The notes: a model not told the origin generated them from the sequence alone. 64,000 bases of DNA from Watersipora subatra (GCF_963576615.1 NC_088712.1:21047870-21111869); one strand, 5' to 3'. Positions 36,317-49,607 are shown, counted from the first letter of the stretch. A program made the numbers and translations.

Positions 36317-36438
36317 GTTAATACTAAAAGATCTTAGTGTCGATGGAATGATAAGAATTCCCCTTTAAAATTCTACTATATTTATACTCCTAGTAGTAGC
36401 TACTTGTGTGTAATGTGGCATATGTAGTCTAAGTAACT
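36317..36438 (+). promoter_or_regulatory. Conserved upstream region of the second four-helix gene
   Basis: Counterpart of 25893-26020. The Helitron-like element ends immediately upstream, so any further duplicated promoter sequence has been replaced or displaced on this side. Confidence 0.5.
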
Positions 36439-39400
36439 ATGCTAAACCCTTTAGCACACCCGCAATTAGGCGTAGACTATGTAGAGGTTGCAGGTCAGGG
36501 CCTGTGCTGCTGCTGTGAAGGCTGCTGTCAAATAGGCTTTGGTGTGACACTAGGTGCTGGCCTATCAGCAGTAAGTATTTTTAATTATTTATATGCTAGC
36601 TTTCCTATATAATAATATGTATAATACTTTTCCTTCTATGATGCATAAAAATCGTAGCACCATTTCAAAGAGCTTTATGTTGAGGCTTTTGTATAGCATC
36701 CACTTAGCACTTTTCTTCAAAGTTGTTTTGCGTCTGCTTGTAGTTATGGAGTGTCATAGCAGCTTCTGTGGCTATAGCAGGAATAGGTAAGTGACACATA
36801 AGGCAGGTGCTTTTAGTTGCGATATTCTATACTTCTGTAAGCATAGACGGTTATATCAGAGTGTGTTAGAAATTGTCTGCTCTCTGTTGTAGACTACTAT
36901 TTGTTTGACGTGGTTTTCAACTCTATCCTCTTATTCACATATGCAGTTGCAGCTCTCATTGCTTTTCTTGCCTATTTAGCAAAAGTAAGTATTCATCTCT
37001 ATATTCATGCTTTGTTCATGTTTTCACCTTAAATATCGAGCATGTCTTTAACTATTATAGTGCTGCAGAAGTTTTTTACATGTCAGATCTCAAACGAAAT
37101 GGAGTAAAAACAAAAATTATGAAGCTTGGTTAATAATATATAAAATATATAGTAAATATAATAAAATATTTATGCTTTATCAATTTTTATATCTTAGGAA
37201 TTGAGCACGTATTTGATTATCATATTGTAATTGCCGCTCTTAACATCTCAGGTCTAACATCATAACTATCATAGTGTAAAACATCCGGAGCGATTGTTTA
37301 CCTGACCCTTTTATCTTGGTTAAAAACATTTCAGACATCAAACTACGCAGAGTACAGCAAAAAGTATGAAACTTTTTTGCTTTGGATGCTGAACAAAGAT
37401 TCGGTAATTGAACAACTCCTAGATACTCCATTGTTATCTGCTCTTTTAATATACTGTACAATTTATACTGTGAAATGATGCAAAATGCTTGAACAATATA
37501 ACAATGGTTCTGTAATCTTAAAACGGGTTAGAATTATTTACGTTGCGTGTAATGAGAAATATCTTTGTGGAAATCCAGAAAACCCTTTTTAAACAGCCTC
37601 CTGGGACAGATAGCTGTCGAAAAGTTAAATTCAACTGCATGCCCAAGCCAATACAAATAATTTTCAGTTTTCTATACATTTACCATTTCGAACAACATTT
37701 CAAAAGCTAACTTTATGGTGATCACTTATACCTATCATATGATCTTATAATCTTGTTTAAAATCGTCATGCTGAATAAGTCATTTAAGTGGTAATTTCAT
37801 TTAGTCATCTACCACCTGTGCCACTCACCAGCATTCCAATGTTCAAGAATAATCTTTACTATAGTAAGATCGGTGTTCCGTGGCATTAAAATAATCTAGT
37901 GTCAGGGAAAAGTTACAAGAGCAGACGGCCAGAGTTTCATGCATTACTTATGGCTTATTTAAAGGGAAAAAGTAGTTAGCTTATGCTTTATGCAAAAGCA
38001 TAAGAACTCTTCACGGAATGCTGGGCTCAATTGGCAATTTTAAAGGTTGACTTGCAACAAAATTCACATTACAGTTATTTGGTATCAAAATATTTACCAT
38101 GTCTTACTCTGTTGTGTTGTAGGTGCCAAATATGTGGAAATGTGATTACAAGCTCTTAAAAGCTCAAAAATGAAAAGCCGCCGTAGATTGGAATCTGTTT
38201 ATTTCTCTGACGTAGTCATGACAGTTTATTTATCATCTTGTCACATGATGTTCTCACGTGAATTGAAAGGTCAATAAAAAGCTCAATAGAAACTTATTGT
38301 AGCACTAGTTTATGACAAACACTTTGGGTTTTACCGAAGACCCCGTATCAAATATAGATGCTCGCTACTTTTCAGTTTTGTTTGGGCTTGAACTAATCAT
38401 TAAGTCGTAATCTGATCATGTGACCCAATACTTCGCAAATAATTTTTTGCAGCACTTTTCGATTATCACAGGTGACCAACAGGCTCGTCATGATTATCAG
38501 ACAACGATATGTACTCCTTCGAGCTAAGGTTAAAAAGTTTAACAAATTTTTACAATAAGTTATAAGATATCAGTGCTAAAAGTGACAGCATTACAATGAC
38601 AATAAAACAAACGCGTAAGAACAATAGACATAGTTTTATTGAATGCGTGAAGTATATTTGTGAAAATATTTCGACGAATAAGGTTGCATAAAAGTGTAAA
38701 CAGAAACCATCTCTCACAGTTACCTCACATTTGAGCCGTTTTGGAAAGAGAATTTAAACTACGGCAGTCTTGTGTGGCTGCGATTTTCTGTTCGTTTTTG
38801 AGCTTTTAAGAGCTTGTAATCACATTCCCACATATTTTGCACTTACAACACAACAGAGTAAGACATGGTGAGTCTTTTGATACCAAATAACTGTAATGTG
38901 AATTTTGTTGCAAGTCAACCTTTAAGATTTTTTTCCATATCAATGTACCCTGATCTTTCTGATTTTAAATTCAAGAATTTGTCTTTGCATGTATTAAAGA
39001 CAATTGTGCTCAATGAACATGTTCATGGATTGTCGTGACAGCAGAGTAGGCATTTTTGCTGGTACACTATATGCAGGTACACTATATAGCAAGTACACTA
39101 TATAGCTAGTACACAATATAGCGGGTACACTATATGCTGGTACACTATATAGTACCTTTACAGCAGTTTACACCATTTATATTGCTCACAGGCTATGAAA
39201 TGCTTGCAAGACATCAAAATCTAGTATTCAAGGAATCTGCGCAGCATTTATTTCTGCATTTATTGTTTTCGCTCATTCACTTCCCAACATATTTTTAAAA
39301 ATCAACATGCCTAACTTTTTGTACCAATCGAGGTACCTTTTCAGAACTGCCTACCTATCCTTTCAGAACTGCTTTCTCACCATTTCAGCTATTGCTACTT

Positions 39401-42400
39401 ACCCTTAAAAACCTCTCCAGTTTCTTCAACAGACCTTACAGCTTAACCATCCAGACCTGTCAATTTACTATTTCACATCTGCCCTTAAACCTTCCAGACC
39501 TGTCAAGTTAAAGTTAAGATGCATTTTTTATATTTATCATAGATTTTTGTTTTATACAGACAAAGCTGTTCTTCATTTGTGTTCCATATTTGTTCTGCAC
39601 CGCTTTATATGCCCTCTTGTTGGCTATTAGTGGGTACCTAGGATTTGCTGCCGGTGAGTCTTCTATGGTATATTTCATTATATTTTGTTATATTATGTTA
39701 TATTGTTTTGTTTATTATATAATTTATTATATAATTTGATTTTATGTTGTTATATAATATCATATCACATTCTAATATATTGTATCAGGTTTTGTAGTGC
39801 TATATTGTATTGAACTATATTTATTCTGTGACATTAAAATATATTACATTATATCATTTTATGTCATAATTATCTTGTTTATTGTAAAATATCACATTGT
39901 GTTTTCCTATGCTATACTATACTGCATTGCGTGAAATTATGTTATTTTGTATTATTCTATTCTATTACTACATATTATGTTAGATATTATAACATAATAT
40001 ATAGCATAATATATACCATGTCACATTATATTATATCATTTGTTTCATTTTAATATAAAGTACTTAATTATATTATTTCACACTATATTGAATTGTTACA
40101 GTTTTTCATACTGCATTATATCATATAGAATTTTATTATTTTGTAAAAAATTATAATAGATTATTTTTATTTTAAGTTATATTAAGTTATTTAACATTAT
40201 TTTATAATATATTATAATAATAGTAATTTAATCATATTATTTCACACTATATTGAATTGTTACAGTTTTTCATACTGCATTATATCATATAGAATTTTAT
40301 TATTTTGTAAAAAATTATAATAGATTATTTTTATTTTAAGTTATATTAAGTTATTTAACATTATTTTATAATATATTATAATAATAGTAATTTAATCATA
40401 TATTTTACTTGTGGAATGCCTAGTGTTGTACTGGTATTAAAAATCAGCTTATAAGCAGTGATAGCAATGCCACACTTATAAACTTGACATTAGCCTGTAG
40501 CCTGTCTTGACAAACTGTTGTTTTTGCGGAGTTGTCCGCCGTCGAGCGGACGAGCAACACAACAGCTTGTCACAAGACATACTGCACCTGATGCATCAGC
40601 TGCACTTATAGGGAGTTGTTCTCTTCCGTCTATGTGGCTTAGCGGCAATGTTATGTCGGTCGCTCCATTGGTAATCATAACTGATTTCGCGCAAAGATTT
40701 ATGTAGAAGAAAATAAGATTACAACGTTTAACCAAACGCTGTTGGTTGTTTACAACTTTGTTGTAAACTTTAGTAAAACTTAAGGAAAGAATTAAGAAAA
40801 AAATTAATTGAAAATAAAATCCATACGAACAAATAAAGTTGACTGATACAAAAATAGAAATTAAACTGACTGAGCGCACAAATAACGACATGCTTAGTCG
40901 CTGTTGTTGCCTAAGTTCTCAAGTTCTACTAAAGTTTACCGCAGAGACTGGTCGCTAGTTAAACGTTGTGATCTTATCTTTTTCTACATAAATTTTTGCG
41001 CGAAATCCGTTATGATTACCAATGGAGCGACCGACATAACATCGCAGCCAAGCCACATAGACGGAAGAGAACAACTCCCTATAAGTGCAGCTGATGCATC
41101 AGGTGCAGTATGTCTTGTGACAAGCTGTTGTGTTGCTCGTCCGCTCGACGGCGGACAACTCCGCAAAAACAACAGTTTGTCAAGACAGGCTAACTAGCCT
41201 GGCACATTGCCAATGGATAATTTAAATAAGCCAGTTATCTACGGCTCTTATTAGTGCGCAGAATGATGTTGCGCCGTAACGGAGAGCAGTAGCGTATTTT
41301 ACCCAAATAGTGACATATGTCGACCAATGATTCCATTAACCTTGTGTGGCACAATGGTTTAGCACAGCGTCTGAGAAATGGGAGCTTGTGAGATCAAATC
41401 TTATACAATATGGATTCTTCATTCCAATATTTTAATAGCTATAGCTGGACACACAGAATCACACACAAACTATAAGATTTGTGTGTGATTCTGTGAGGAC
41501 ACTCTAAAGTACAAACTCTAAGATTTATATATATATGGATTATGGTAAATTGTATTTGGCTATATTTTAATACATGATGTTGTACTATTTTTTGTAATTT
41601 AATGTTATATTCTATTGCAAGTTATTTTATTATATAATTTTACATTACAGTATTTTATATTAAAATATGTCATGTTACATTATACAGTAATTTATTTTTA
41701 TATATCATGCAATGTTGTATAAGATTACAACATACTGTCATGTACGTATACCATAGAATATTTTTTAAATAACACAAATGTTATGAAGTCTAATGGTCAT
41801 ACACTTACTAACAATACTAAACATACAGCTGTGTGTTAAACCATAAATAACACTATAAAAGAGAACCATTGATAAAGCTTTTTTATGAGTAGCCACTAGC
41901 CATAATTCCTAAATTAACCCTTCTTGTTGTATTGCTGCCCCTTTCTGCACCACGTTGTTCTACACCAAGTCTAAAGGTCACACTTACAAACTCTGCTGTA
42001 TTTTAGCTGTCAAGCGCACTGCTGACGTTCATGATAATATTCAGTGGGTGATGAATATTCCACTTTGTTTTATAGTGGTATGTAGACTTTTTCACCATAT
42101 TATATTTAATATTATTCAAGTGCCTGTTAACCATTAACATTTAGTGAGCAGCTGCTATTCATTTAATAAATGATTTTTAAATTTAATGTTGATATTAGTA
42201 TTATTTTGGTTTGAAAATACGTACCTTTAATTATTTTGCCTTGTTATCTCTCATATCAGCGTGTGGAGAAATCAGTCAATGACTTTTTCTGAGTTATTCA
42301 GACTCATTCAGTAGGGGCTAATAGTAAATTAGGAGTTGTTTGCACATCGCAACTCTTTGTCTAAAAACATAGATTTGTTTCTCATGGGATTTGTAATGAG

Positions 42401-45342
42401 TATGTTTCCACAAAGAATCTTGAAAATAAAAATTGAAAATCAATATCTAATAATAAAATCAGTAACAGCATCAAACTAGATATGAGTGAGGTACTGATAA
42501 GTACAATATCTACATGTAGATTGGGTAGTTGTGGTTTTATAATTTCAAAAAAAGTTTAAATACAAAATGTCCAAGCTTTATGTTACATTACCAACGAGAG
42601 AGTATTTTTGAAAAAACTACGTTTTGAAATTTTTTCAACTGTCTTATATTTTCAAATGATTGGTGTTGATACGAATGGAAACATGTTGCTTATAAAATCT
42701 CTCTGTTGCTAAAAATAAGTTATTTTTTAGGCGTGGAACCTTTTCTATTCTTCTAAGATTGTTCATCACATGAAACAGTATTATACAAGCTTGCAATTTC
42801 CTTTTCTGCCGACCAATCAGAATTTGGTCGCTCCTATAAACCAACACGGTGTTTACAATCAGGGTTTGGGAGGAGTACATCCTGTAGCTGATGATTTGCC
42901 AGTTGTTCAATCAACTACAACAGCGCATGTGCAACGATCGGCATCTAGGCATTCTGGCAGACAATCTGTTCTACCACCTCCACTGCAACCAGGAAAACTA
43001 GAGCATATAACCTCAGTTAGGAGACCAACTGTGTCTTCAGTACCTCACCGACCTCCTCAACCCAGAGGTTCACGAAAAAGATCTTCTACCAACCCAGCTG
43101 GTGCCCCACCTCGGCCTACACCGCCGCCTGAACAGCCAAGAAAACAATCAACGACAAGGAGTTCTATCAAACCAACAAAATCTTCGCCGCCTCCTCGGCC
43201 TTCTCAACCACCCAATTTACATGGAAGGTCTCCTAGCATACCTCAGGCTCCTCCACTACCTCCGTCGTCTGCACCTGTAGCGCCTCGCGGAAAATCTACG
43301 AGTAAGAGATCTAGTAAGCCAGCTATACCTCCACCACCACCGCCTCCTCCACTATCAGCACCTGCAGAAACAACTGTACATCAAAAAAGATCTGCCAAGA
43401 AAAGAAAGCTCAGCATGCAAAATGAAGTTACACCATATTCACCAAAGTTCCAAGGTATATTTTTTATAAGTCAAAAATTGTAAGTTTTTTTCTTTTTTCT
43501 CTTTTTATTTTATTTTTGTTTATTGTTTAAATTGCATTACATTTACAAATTAAAACATTTAGTAACTATGGAGAAGTCTCAGGTTTTGTAGTTGATAGAC
43601 TTGCAAATTACTGCTTTGGAGTTTGACATAAACATACTTGTGTCCTCCAGTGAAACTTAGGTTTGTAAAGTCAAAACATTTTCATAAATATACCCTAAAA
43701 TATTTGGCAATCCTTCCTTTATATTGGGAGTCAATTGGAGGCGGCGTTCAAATAGAGTATGGTGGTGTATTTTTCAAGTGGCTCGTCAAAATTGTTGAAC
43801 GATTACTTTAGCCCTATTATGGGCAAAGCGAATGTCGCTATATACTTTGCTTTATTGTTTTGATTGAGCGATATTAAACCTTTTGGATGCAATAAATATG
43901 CTAACTTACCTCTAACTTGTCAAAGAGCTCTTAATAAATATGCATTGAGAAACTGAGAAATATCTCAACCAGTTGATATCTATTGCTTGCAATTAACTGC
44001 GATGATATTATAGCCTGTGTCCTTCTTTGCAATTTGTTTGCCCTTTTAATCTTTAATTCATTCTAAATTTGAAGAATACTTTTATTTTATATCTATATTT
44101 AAAAATGTTGCATAAAAGCTCATTGAACTCATCAATATGTTTGCTACAATTTGTAGCCAAAACCGGCTTGTTATATGCAATAGAAGAGGAGTTACGAGCG
44201 CTGATCAATTGTATGATCAGATTACTGCAATTATGCTATCAATTAATATGCTATAAATTTGCACACTTATAAATTATAAAATGGTAATCTATCAAATGAT
44301 ACAAATTTGTATTATTCGTTTATGTCACTTGTTCATGAATATATAGTTATATATATTCATGAACAAGTGACATAAACTAACCAGACCTATATTACATGCA
44401 GAAACAAAAATTAGCGTTTAAAAAAAACATATTTGCATCATTTGCTCGGACAGCTACGTTCTGATCGCTGCTGTCAATGGAACAAACATTTTTTGGTTCT
44501 CCAATGCCTTTCAAAATATCTTTTGGCTTCAACTCTTCTTTTGCACTGCTGTCCCAGTCAATATTAGCATCTAGACAATTTTTCGGCAAACCAAACTTTT
44601 ACGCGCTGCATTTAGCACTGATGCAGTGCTAAAAGTTTGCTCTCTAAGCGTATAATCTTTGGTTCAAAACTTGTGAACCGGTTTTTATATGCATGTCTTT
44701 CGAAGTATTAGGACTGCATTAAACAAGAAACTACTATTAGCCTGAGACAGTTAATAGTTATTTGTATGGCGTTGCTTTCCAAGTTCCATCTACTATCATA
44801 AATTTAAACCATTTTTTACACATGTACTTCAAAGTATCTATTTATGTTATTGATTATTTCTATGGTGTTGCTTTCAAAGTTTTAACGAAAAAAGCAAAAA
44901 GCTTTGAAGTTGGACAATGAGAGAATTGATTGTTATTAATGGAAAGATTCATTATTAATATGATTTTGTGAACACTTTTTTACTGATCATTTAATTTTAT
45001 GGGTTCATAAAGATCAGAGATTGTCAAAGTGGCGGTCAAATAGAGACGGGGTTCAAATAGAGAGTGGCGCTTTATTTTTCAACATTTCTCTCCTAGTGGC
45101 GGTCAAATAAGAATAGTGTTCAAATAAAAGTGACTTTCAAATAGAAGTTTTACGATATTTAGTGTTTCCCTATGTTTCTGTTCAACAATGGACAAACGTT
45201 TTTTTTTGTCTGAAAGACTTGTACTCTTAGGGATCCGTTACATAAGTTACACAACTGCTACTTTATGTTCACAGTGAACTTATTTGTTGTGTTTGCAGAT
45301 GTGAACAGAGATGGTGGCGAATCCCAAAACCCATTTCATTAA
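36439..45342 (+). CDS. Four-helix membrane protein with Cys-rich N-terminus and proline-rich tail, copy 2
   Basis: Exons: 36439-36570, 36744-36786, 36893-36984, 39560-39653, 42007-42077, 42731-43454 and 45299-45342; 399 residues with phases 0,1,0,1,0,1. The first five exons have exactly the lengths of copy 1. Residues 1-44 carry C-C-C-C-E-G-C-C; helices lie as in copy 1. The tail (about residues 160-385) has many P-P-x-P and S/T-x-R motifs, an eight-proline run and a basic K-K-R-K cluster near its end. The last exon adds 14 residues ending in PFH. A scaffold-like membrane protein that binds SH3 or WW partners is a reasonable inference. Introns three, four and six contain, respectively, a Kolobok-like element, a foldback element and a pogo-like element, all absent from copy 1. 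Confidence 0.82.
38040..38935. mobile_element. Non-autonomous Kolobok-like element (copy 2)
   Basis: TTAA duplication, AGGTTGACTTGCAACAAAAT ends, and an interior matching 6439-7322 in the opposite orientation. It lies in intron three of the second four-helix gene and is missing from the same intron of the first, so it inserted after that duplication. The inner parts include the GTCACATGAT and CTCACGTGAATTGAAAGG segments seen in the long copy. Confidence 0.85.
40069..40398. repeat. 164-bp tandem duplication
   Basis: Two nearly identical direct copies of an AT-rich segment (TTCACACTATATTGAATTG at 40077 and 40241) in intron four of copy 2. The near identity suggests a recent event. Confidence 0.85.
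40498..41192. mobile_element. Foldback element with about 225-bp arms
   Basis: The left arm (40498-40727), starting TAGCCTGTCTTGACAAAC, is repeated inverted at 40962-41192 with very few differences, around a 235-bp loop. Each arm contains a smaller hairpin (GTCCGCCGTCGAGCGGAC). The flanks TAGCCTG on both sides may be a target duplication. Mirror-image frames of 62 codons in both arms are a consequence of the palindrome. The element seems nested in a Helitron-like sequence that resumes at about 41230 and runs to about 41530. Confidence 0.8.
43691..45157. mobile_element. TA-flanked pogo/Tigger-like element, second copy
   Basis: Decayed ends TACCCTAAAATATTTGG and GTTTTACGATA, with GGCGTTCAAATAGAG-type motifs inside both. 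The body is alignable by eye with 4311-5670. A minus frame at 44392-44589 (65 codons, start MPKNCLDANI) is open, and its counterpart near 5040-5190 is broken; it could be the tail of the lost transposase. It lies in intron six of the second four-helix gene. Confidence 0.55.
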
Positions 45343-45397
45343 CTTGAAGTTCTGAAGATGTATCATGTTCAAACGTGTTGGTTACTGCATATTATCT

Positions 45398-45403
45398 AAT
45401 AAA
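45398..45403 (+). terminator. Poly(A) signal AATAAA
   Basis: 56 bases after the stop at 45340-45342 of the second four-helix gene; the spacing is normal for a short 3' UTR. Confidence 0.6.
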
Positions 45404-46562
45404 GTAATTTCATTAATTCATCAAAAACATTTCATATTAACATGCATGCTCCTCATTGGAAAATTCAGCATTTTTCTCTTTTGAGCTCCAAACAAAATGT
45501 ATCTTTTATTATATTCTATAAGAGTTGTCTACCAACTTGAGAGGACGACTCCGATGTAACTAAAAACTTCGAATAGATTTACAGTCTGGTAAATTGGGTT
45601 TTAGGGTGGCTGGAACATAGTACATGCATCAAAATTAATAACTGTCTGGTCATGCACTAGCTAACCAATTAATTTTTTTAAACGACTGAATTTTCACTTT
45701 TTTAAAAGTTGGTTTTTATGGCTGGCATGCAAGCTGCTAGCAAGTTCTGGTTAATGTCATCATTATATTATTATATATTTATTATCATTACATATTTATT
45801 ATCATTATATATTTATTAGCTGAATGCTCGACGTTGTACAAGTAAAAAAATAAGTTTTTGCAAAAAAAATGTATTTTTAATCGACATATGCAACATTTAC
45901 CATTCTAACCTTTAAATGAAGACCTTTGTTTATTTTTGTGTGCATCCGTTTAATGCATCATTCAAATATTTAAAAGCGCGAAGCATAGAAATTTAAACAA
46001 ATTGTTAAAAAATATTTTTTACTTCTTATGCTACACATTCCTTCAAGATTTGAAACAGCTTATAAACAGAATCAGTATAAACAGTGCCATTGGCTAAGTT
46101 CCTTTATTCAATGAGTTCAAGTAACTTAAGCTAGTAACTTGAGCTATTATAAATCTGTATATATAAATGTGCGTGCCTGTCCTTGTTCTTGTGTCCAGTG
46201 TTAGCGATAAAATTATAGGAGCGAAAACTTCCCATTGCACTGGATGTAAAACCACAACCTATGGTTCCGCACACAGGCGCGCTAACCACTATGCTAAGCT
46301 GTCCTTGTTATACTATGAAATAATTGTAGACATACTTATATAATACTTATGAAAATAATATTGGTTTGTATTTTTATACTAGCACACTTGGAAGCATAGT
46401 TGCTAGCACAAACGTTTTAATGTAATTTTACGACATTAAGCGTAATTATAAGCACGAGTTGGTTTCAAACGCGGCTCTAATTGTAAGAAAGGTTTAGACT
46501 AGCTTGAGTTACTCAAATTTATTGGGTAAAGAAATCTAGCCATTGACATTGGTTTATAATCT
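45404..46562. other. Non-coding interval with Helitron-type 3' end
   Basis: Around 45815-45930 the sequence (GAATGCTCGACGTTGTACAA, then poly-A and CAACATTTACCATTCTAAC) matches 57405-57505, which begins CTAGATGAATGCCCGG. A tRNA-like segment in reverse lies near 46245-46305. No exon seen. Confidence 0.4.
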
Positions 46563-47195
46563 TTAAAGGTTGACTTGCAACAAAATTCACATTACAGTTA
46601 TTTGGTATCAAAAGATTCGCCATGTCTTACTCTATTGTGTTGTAAGTGCCAAATATGTGGGAATGTGATTACAAGCTCTTAAAAGCTCAAAAACGAACAG
46701 AAAATCGCAGCCACACGAGACCGCCCTAGTTTGGATTCGTTTTCCAAAACGGCTAAAATGTGACGTATGTGTGCTAAAACGGCTAAAATGTGTGCGAGAT
46801 AGTTTATGTTTACACTTTCATGCATCCTTATTCGTCGAACTATTTTCACAAATATACTTCACGCTTGCGATAAAAACCATGTCTATTGTTCTTACGCGTC
46901 TATTTTATCGGCATCGTAATGCTGCAACTTTGAGCACTGATATCTCAAAACATAGCATAAAAATATGTTTAATTTTTTAAGCTTAGCTTGAACGATTGCA
47001 TATCATTCTCTGATAAAAATGATGAGCTTTTTGGTCCGCTATGATGGTTGAAAAATGCTGTAGAAATTTTTCGCGCCACATAGCGGGAATTGTAAGTCAC
47101 ATGATCAGATAATGTTAGTTTCAGTTCAAGTTTGATCTATCGCAAATGGCAAACACGCTATCTCATATTAAACTTGTTTATTTCAACTCGTCATA

Positions 47196-49212
47196 ATGTC
47201 TAACGCGCCACATAGTGTTTGTGCAGCTGCCAAACTGAGAAGCACCTTTTTTTGGCCAAGAGCTGAGAAAAGACTAGACCTTCACCGAGCGTGGAGCAAC
47301 TGGGTGAAGCTGGATGTGACAAACTTTATTTATTCGTCTGCTTACTCTTACCTTTGTTTTCGCCAGTTCAAAGACGACATGTTTTCTAACCTGTTTGCAT
47401 ACTCCACATATCACCAAAGCACGTGAGTAATTTATTTTATGAACTACTTGTATTAGTAGTTGTAACTCGGGTTATTATCTAGTATTCTCCTAATAGTACT
47501 GTATTAATCTATATTTAATATAACAATATTAATGTCATTTAATTGTAATATTATATTATTAGTATTTTATCTTTTTAATTACGTGTATTATTCTTATTAT
47601 AATAACAAAACTAATTCATACTGCATATCTATCTGTAAAACGTAATATATTAATATATAATTGATAAAATAATGTTGTTTCACAATTAATTTCGCCAAAT
47701 TTCTTAACCCCACTCACTTATAGATATGTTATATAAAATAGTTATTGTCATTTTCTGGTATCATCGTTAATAGCATATTAATATTATTAGTTGATTATTA
47801 TTAGATAAAGAGTTTGTGCCAACCACTGAAGACTGGGGAGAGTTTGAGCGCTATGTTGGCCAGCGTCAAACGCTCTCCAATTACTTGTAAGATAGAGCCG
47901 AACTAAACCAAACTTGACAAAATATAAAAAATATCCATAGAGTTATTACTCACATTTTATGTTTACAATATCATGGATTCTGATAGGGTTTTGTAAAATC
48001 TGTGTCATGATTGCATGGCTATATATTTATTCTTTTTCTGATCAAGCAAATATGATATAATAACAGGAAATGATGTTGTACAAATCTTATTGCAAGTCAA
48101 CTATTGTGTTGTGATTTCAGAACCGAATCCTCCTTCAAAGAGGAGAAAATAATAGTAAGTGTGACAGCACTCCAGCGACTATTTCACTGTCACACCTGCG
48201 CCCTCCCCTGCTCATTCACGATGGTGCGAGAAGGCGGATGGGTAGAGTTCAAGGTTACATGTGCCTCCTGTCACCGATCGTACACTTGGGAAACAACTGC
48301 CAGGGTGAACAGAGCTCAGGTCATCAACCCCCTGCTGGCAGCTGCATCACTCTTTTCTGGCGGATGCCTTACGCAGAACCTCCGTTTTCTGTCGCTCCTG
48401 AACATCGCAATACCAAGCCACAGCGTTTGCCTCTACCAACAAAGAGAATACTTACATGGTGTGAGTGTTAATATTTACTCATAAACTTGGAAAATGTGAG
48501 TAAAAGCTTGGCACACTAATTGAATAACAACATTTAGAAACAATTTTTTTTTGAAATGAAAATATGTCATCCTTCAAGCAAAATATATTATAATTCAAAA
48601 TTCTGATTCATCATAATATAGCACAAAAAGGGGAAGAGGATTCTACATTCTTAGACTAATGATAATGATACAAATTAATCTTGTATAATGAAGTTTTACA
48701 ATATTTTACAGTGTATTGCTGAGCAGTACACCCTGCATAACGAGGGATTGATGGCAGCAATCGATTGGGAGCTTGATTTGGCAGGTGACGGTAGATGCGA
48801 TAGTCCGGGGCATTGCGCACTATACAGAGCCTACACTATGATGGATCAGAGCTGCGGTTTAATAGTCAGCAGCCATCTTGTCAAGGTAAAACTTTGACAG
48901 TTTTTACTTCACAGCCTGACAAAAACCCAAATTTTTTAGTAGTTATCAATACATAAACATGAAGTTGCTCATCTAGCTAAATAGTTCATTCAAATAATGT
49001 GAAAGTAATTGTTGGTCGTAACTTTCTTTACATTGCAGTCAACAGAGACCACCAGCTCTAACACCATGGAGCTGGAAGGCTTCAAGCGATGCCAGTCCGA
49101 TCTAATTTCCCACGGCCTGAGAGTGAGGTCCATTACAACGGATGTTGTTACAAAGGTTGTGTGCATACCGCAAGCTTGTGTTTTGGCTTATGCCGCAAAT
49201 TTGTCGCCGTGA
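47196..49212 (+). pseudogene. Kolobok-type transposase, THAP-like start, 3' part disrupted
   Basis: Exons: 47196-47422, about 47809-47888, 48121-48460, 48712-48885, and 49040 onward to TGA 49210-49212. Exon one resembles a THAP domain: S-T-F-F-W-P, R-A-W-S-N-W and L-C-F-R-Q-F-K-D-D-M-F. However, only one N-terminal Cys is visible, and Gln stands where C-x-x-H needs His. Exon three has N-P-L-L-A-A-A-S-L-F-S-G; exon four has the signature D-G-R-C-D-S-P-G-H; exon five has M-E-L-E-G-F-K-R then S-I-T-T-D, presumed catalytic-core blocks. Directly after T-T-D a foldback insertion ends the homology, so the C-terminal part and a last acidic residue are missing. The join from exon one (phase 2) to exon two does not fit any AG present. 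Confidence 0.7.
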
Positions 49213-49353
49213 GCGAAGGCCTCTACCTGCATGCTTGGTGTCTAAGATTCGGGCTCTTTTCCCACCAACGAATGATGAAGAAGAGTTTGCAGACTTGCAA
49301 ACAAGATTTGCGGCATAAACCAAAACAAGATTACGGTATGCACACAACCTTTT
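49152..49353. mobile_element. Foldback insertion within the transposase
   Basis: AAAGGTTGTGTGCATACC at 49152 is repeated inverted, ending at 49353. The arms are about 52 bp (including GGCTTATGCCGCAAATTTG / CAAGATTTGCGGCATAAACC), around a 95-bp loop. It begins within a few codons of the T-T-D block. Confidence 0.7.
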
Positions 49354-49607
49354 CCGAGCATTTGGCGATGGCTCTCCAAATGGGAATAGATTATCTACCA
49401 AAACAACTATTGAAAAACAATAATTGCTGATCATCAAAATAATCTCGATCTTTATATAATAAAATCATAAAACTAATACACTCTCTACTGTAGTAAGTGT
49501 ACAAGCCAAATATACCAGTTCTCCTTGTGTTCCACGAGTTCAGAATATGTGTGTTCAACTGATGCATTAAATGTGTAACACAAGAATTGTAGATAATGCT
49601 TGACACA

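Noticed and set aside
40490..41197. Mirror-image open frames on both strands
   Set aside because: They arise from the two arms of a foldback element, not from a conserved protein.
49102..49437. 111-residue minus-strand frame
   Set aside because: Runs through the foldback insertion and antisense to transposase exon five; no splice or motif support.
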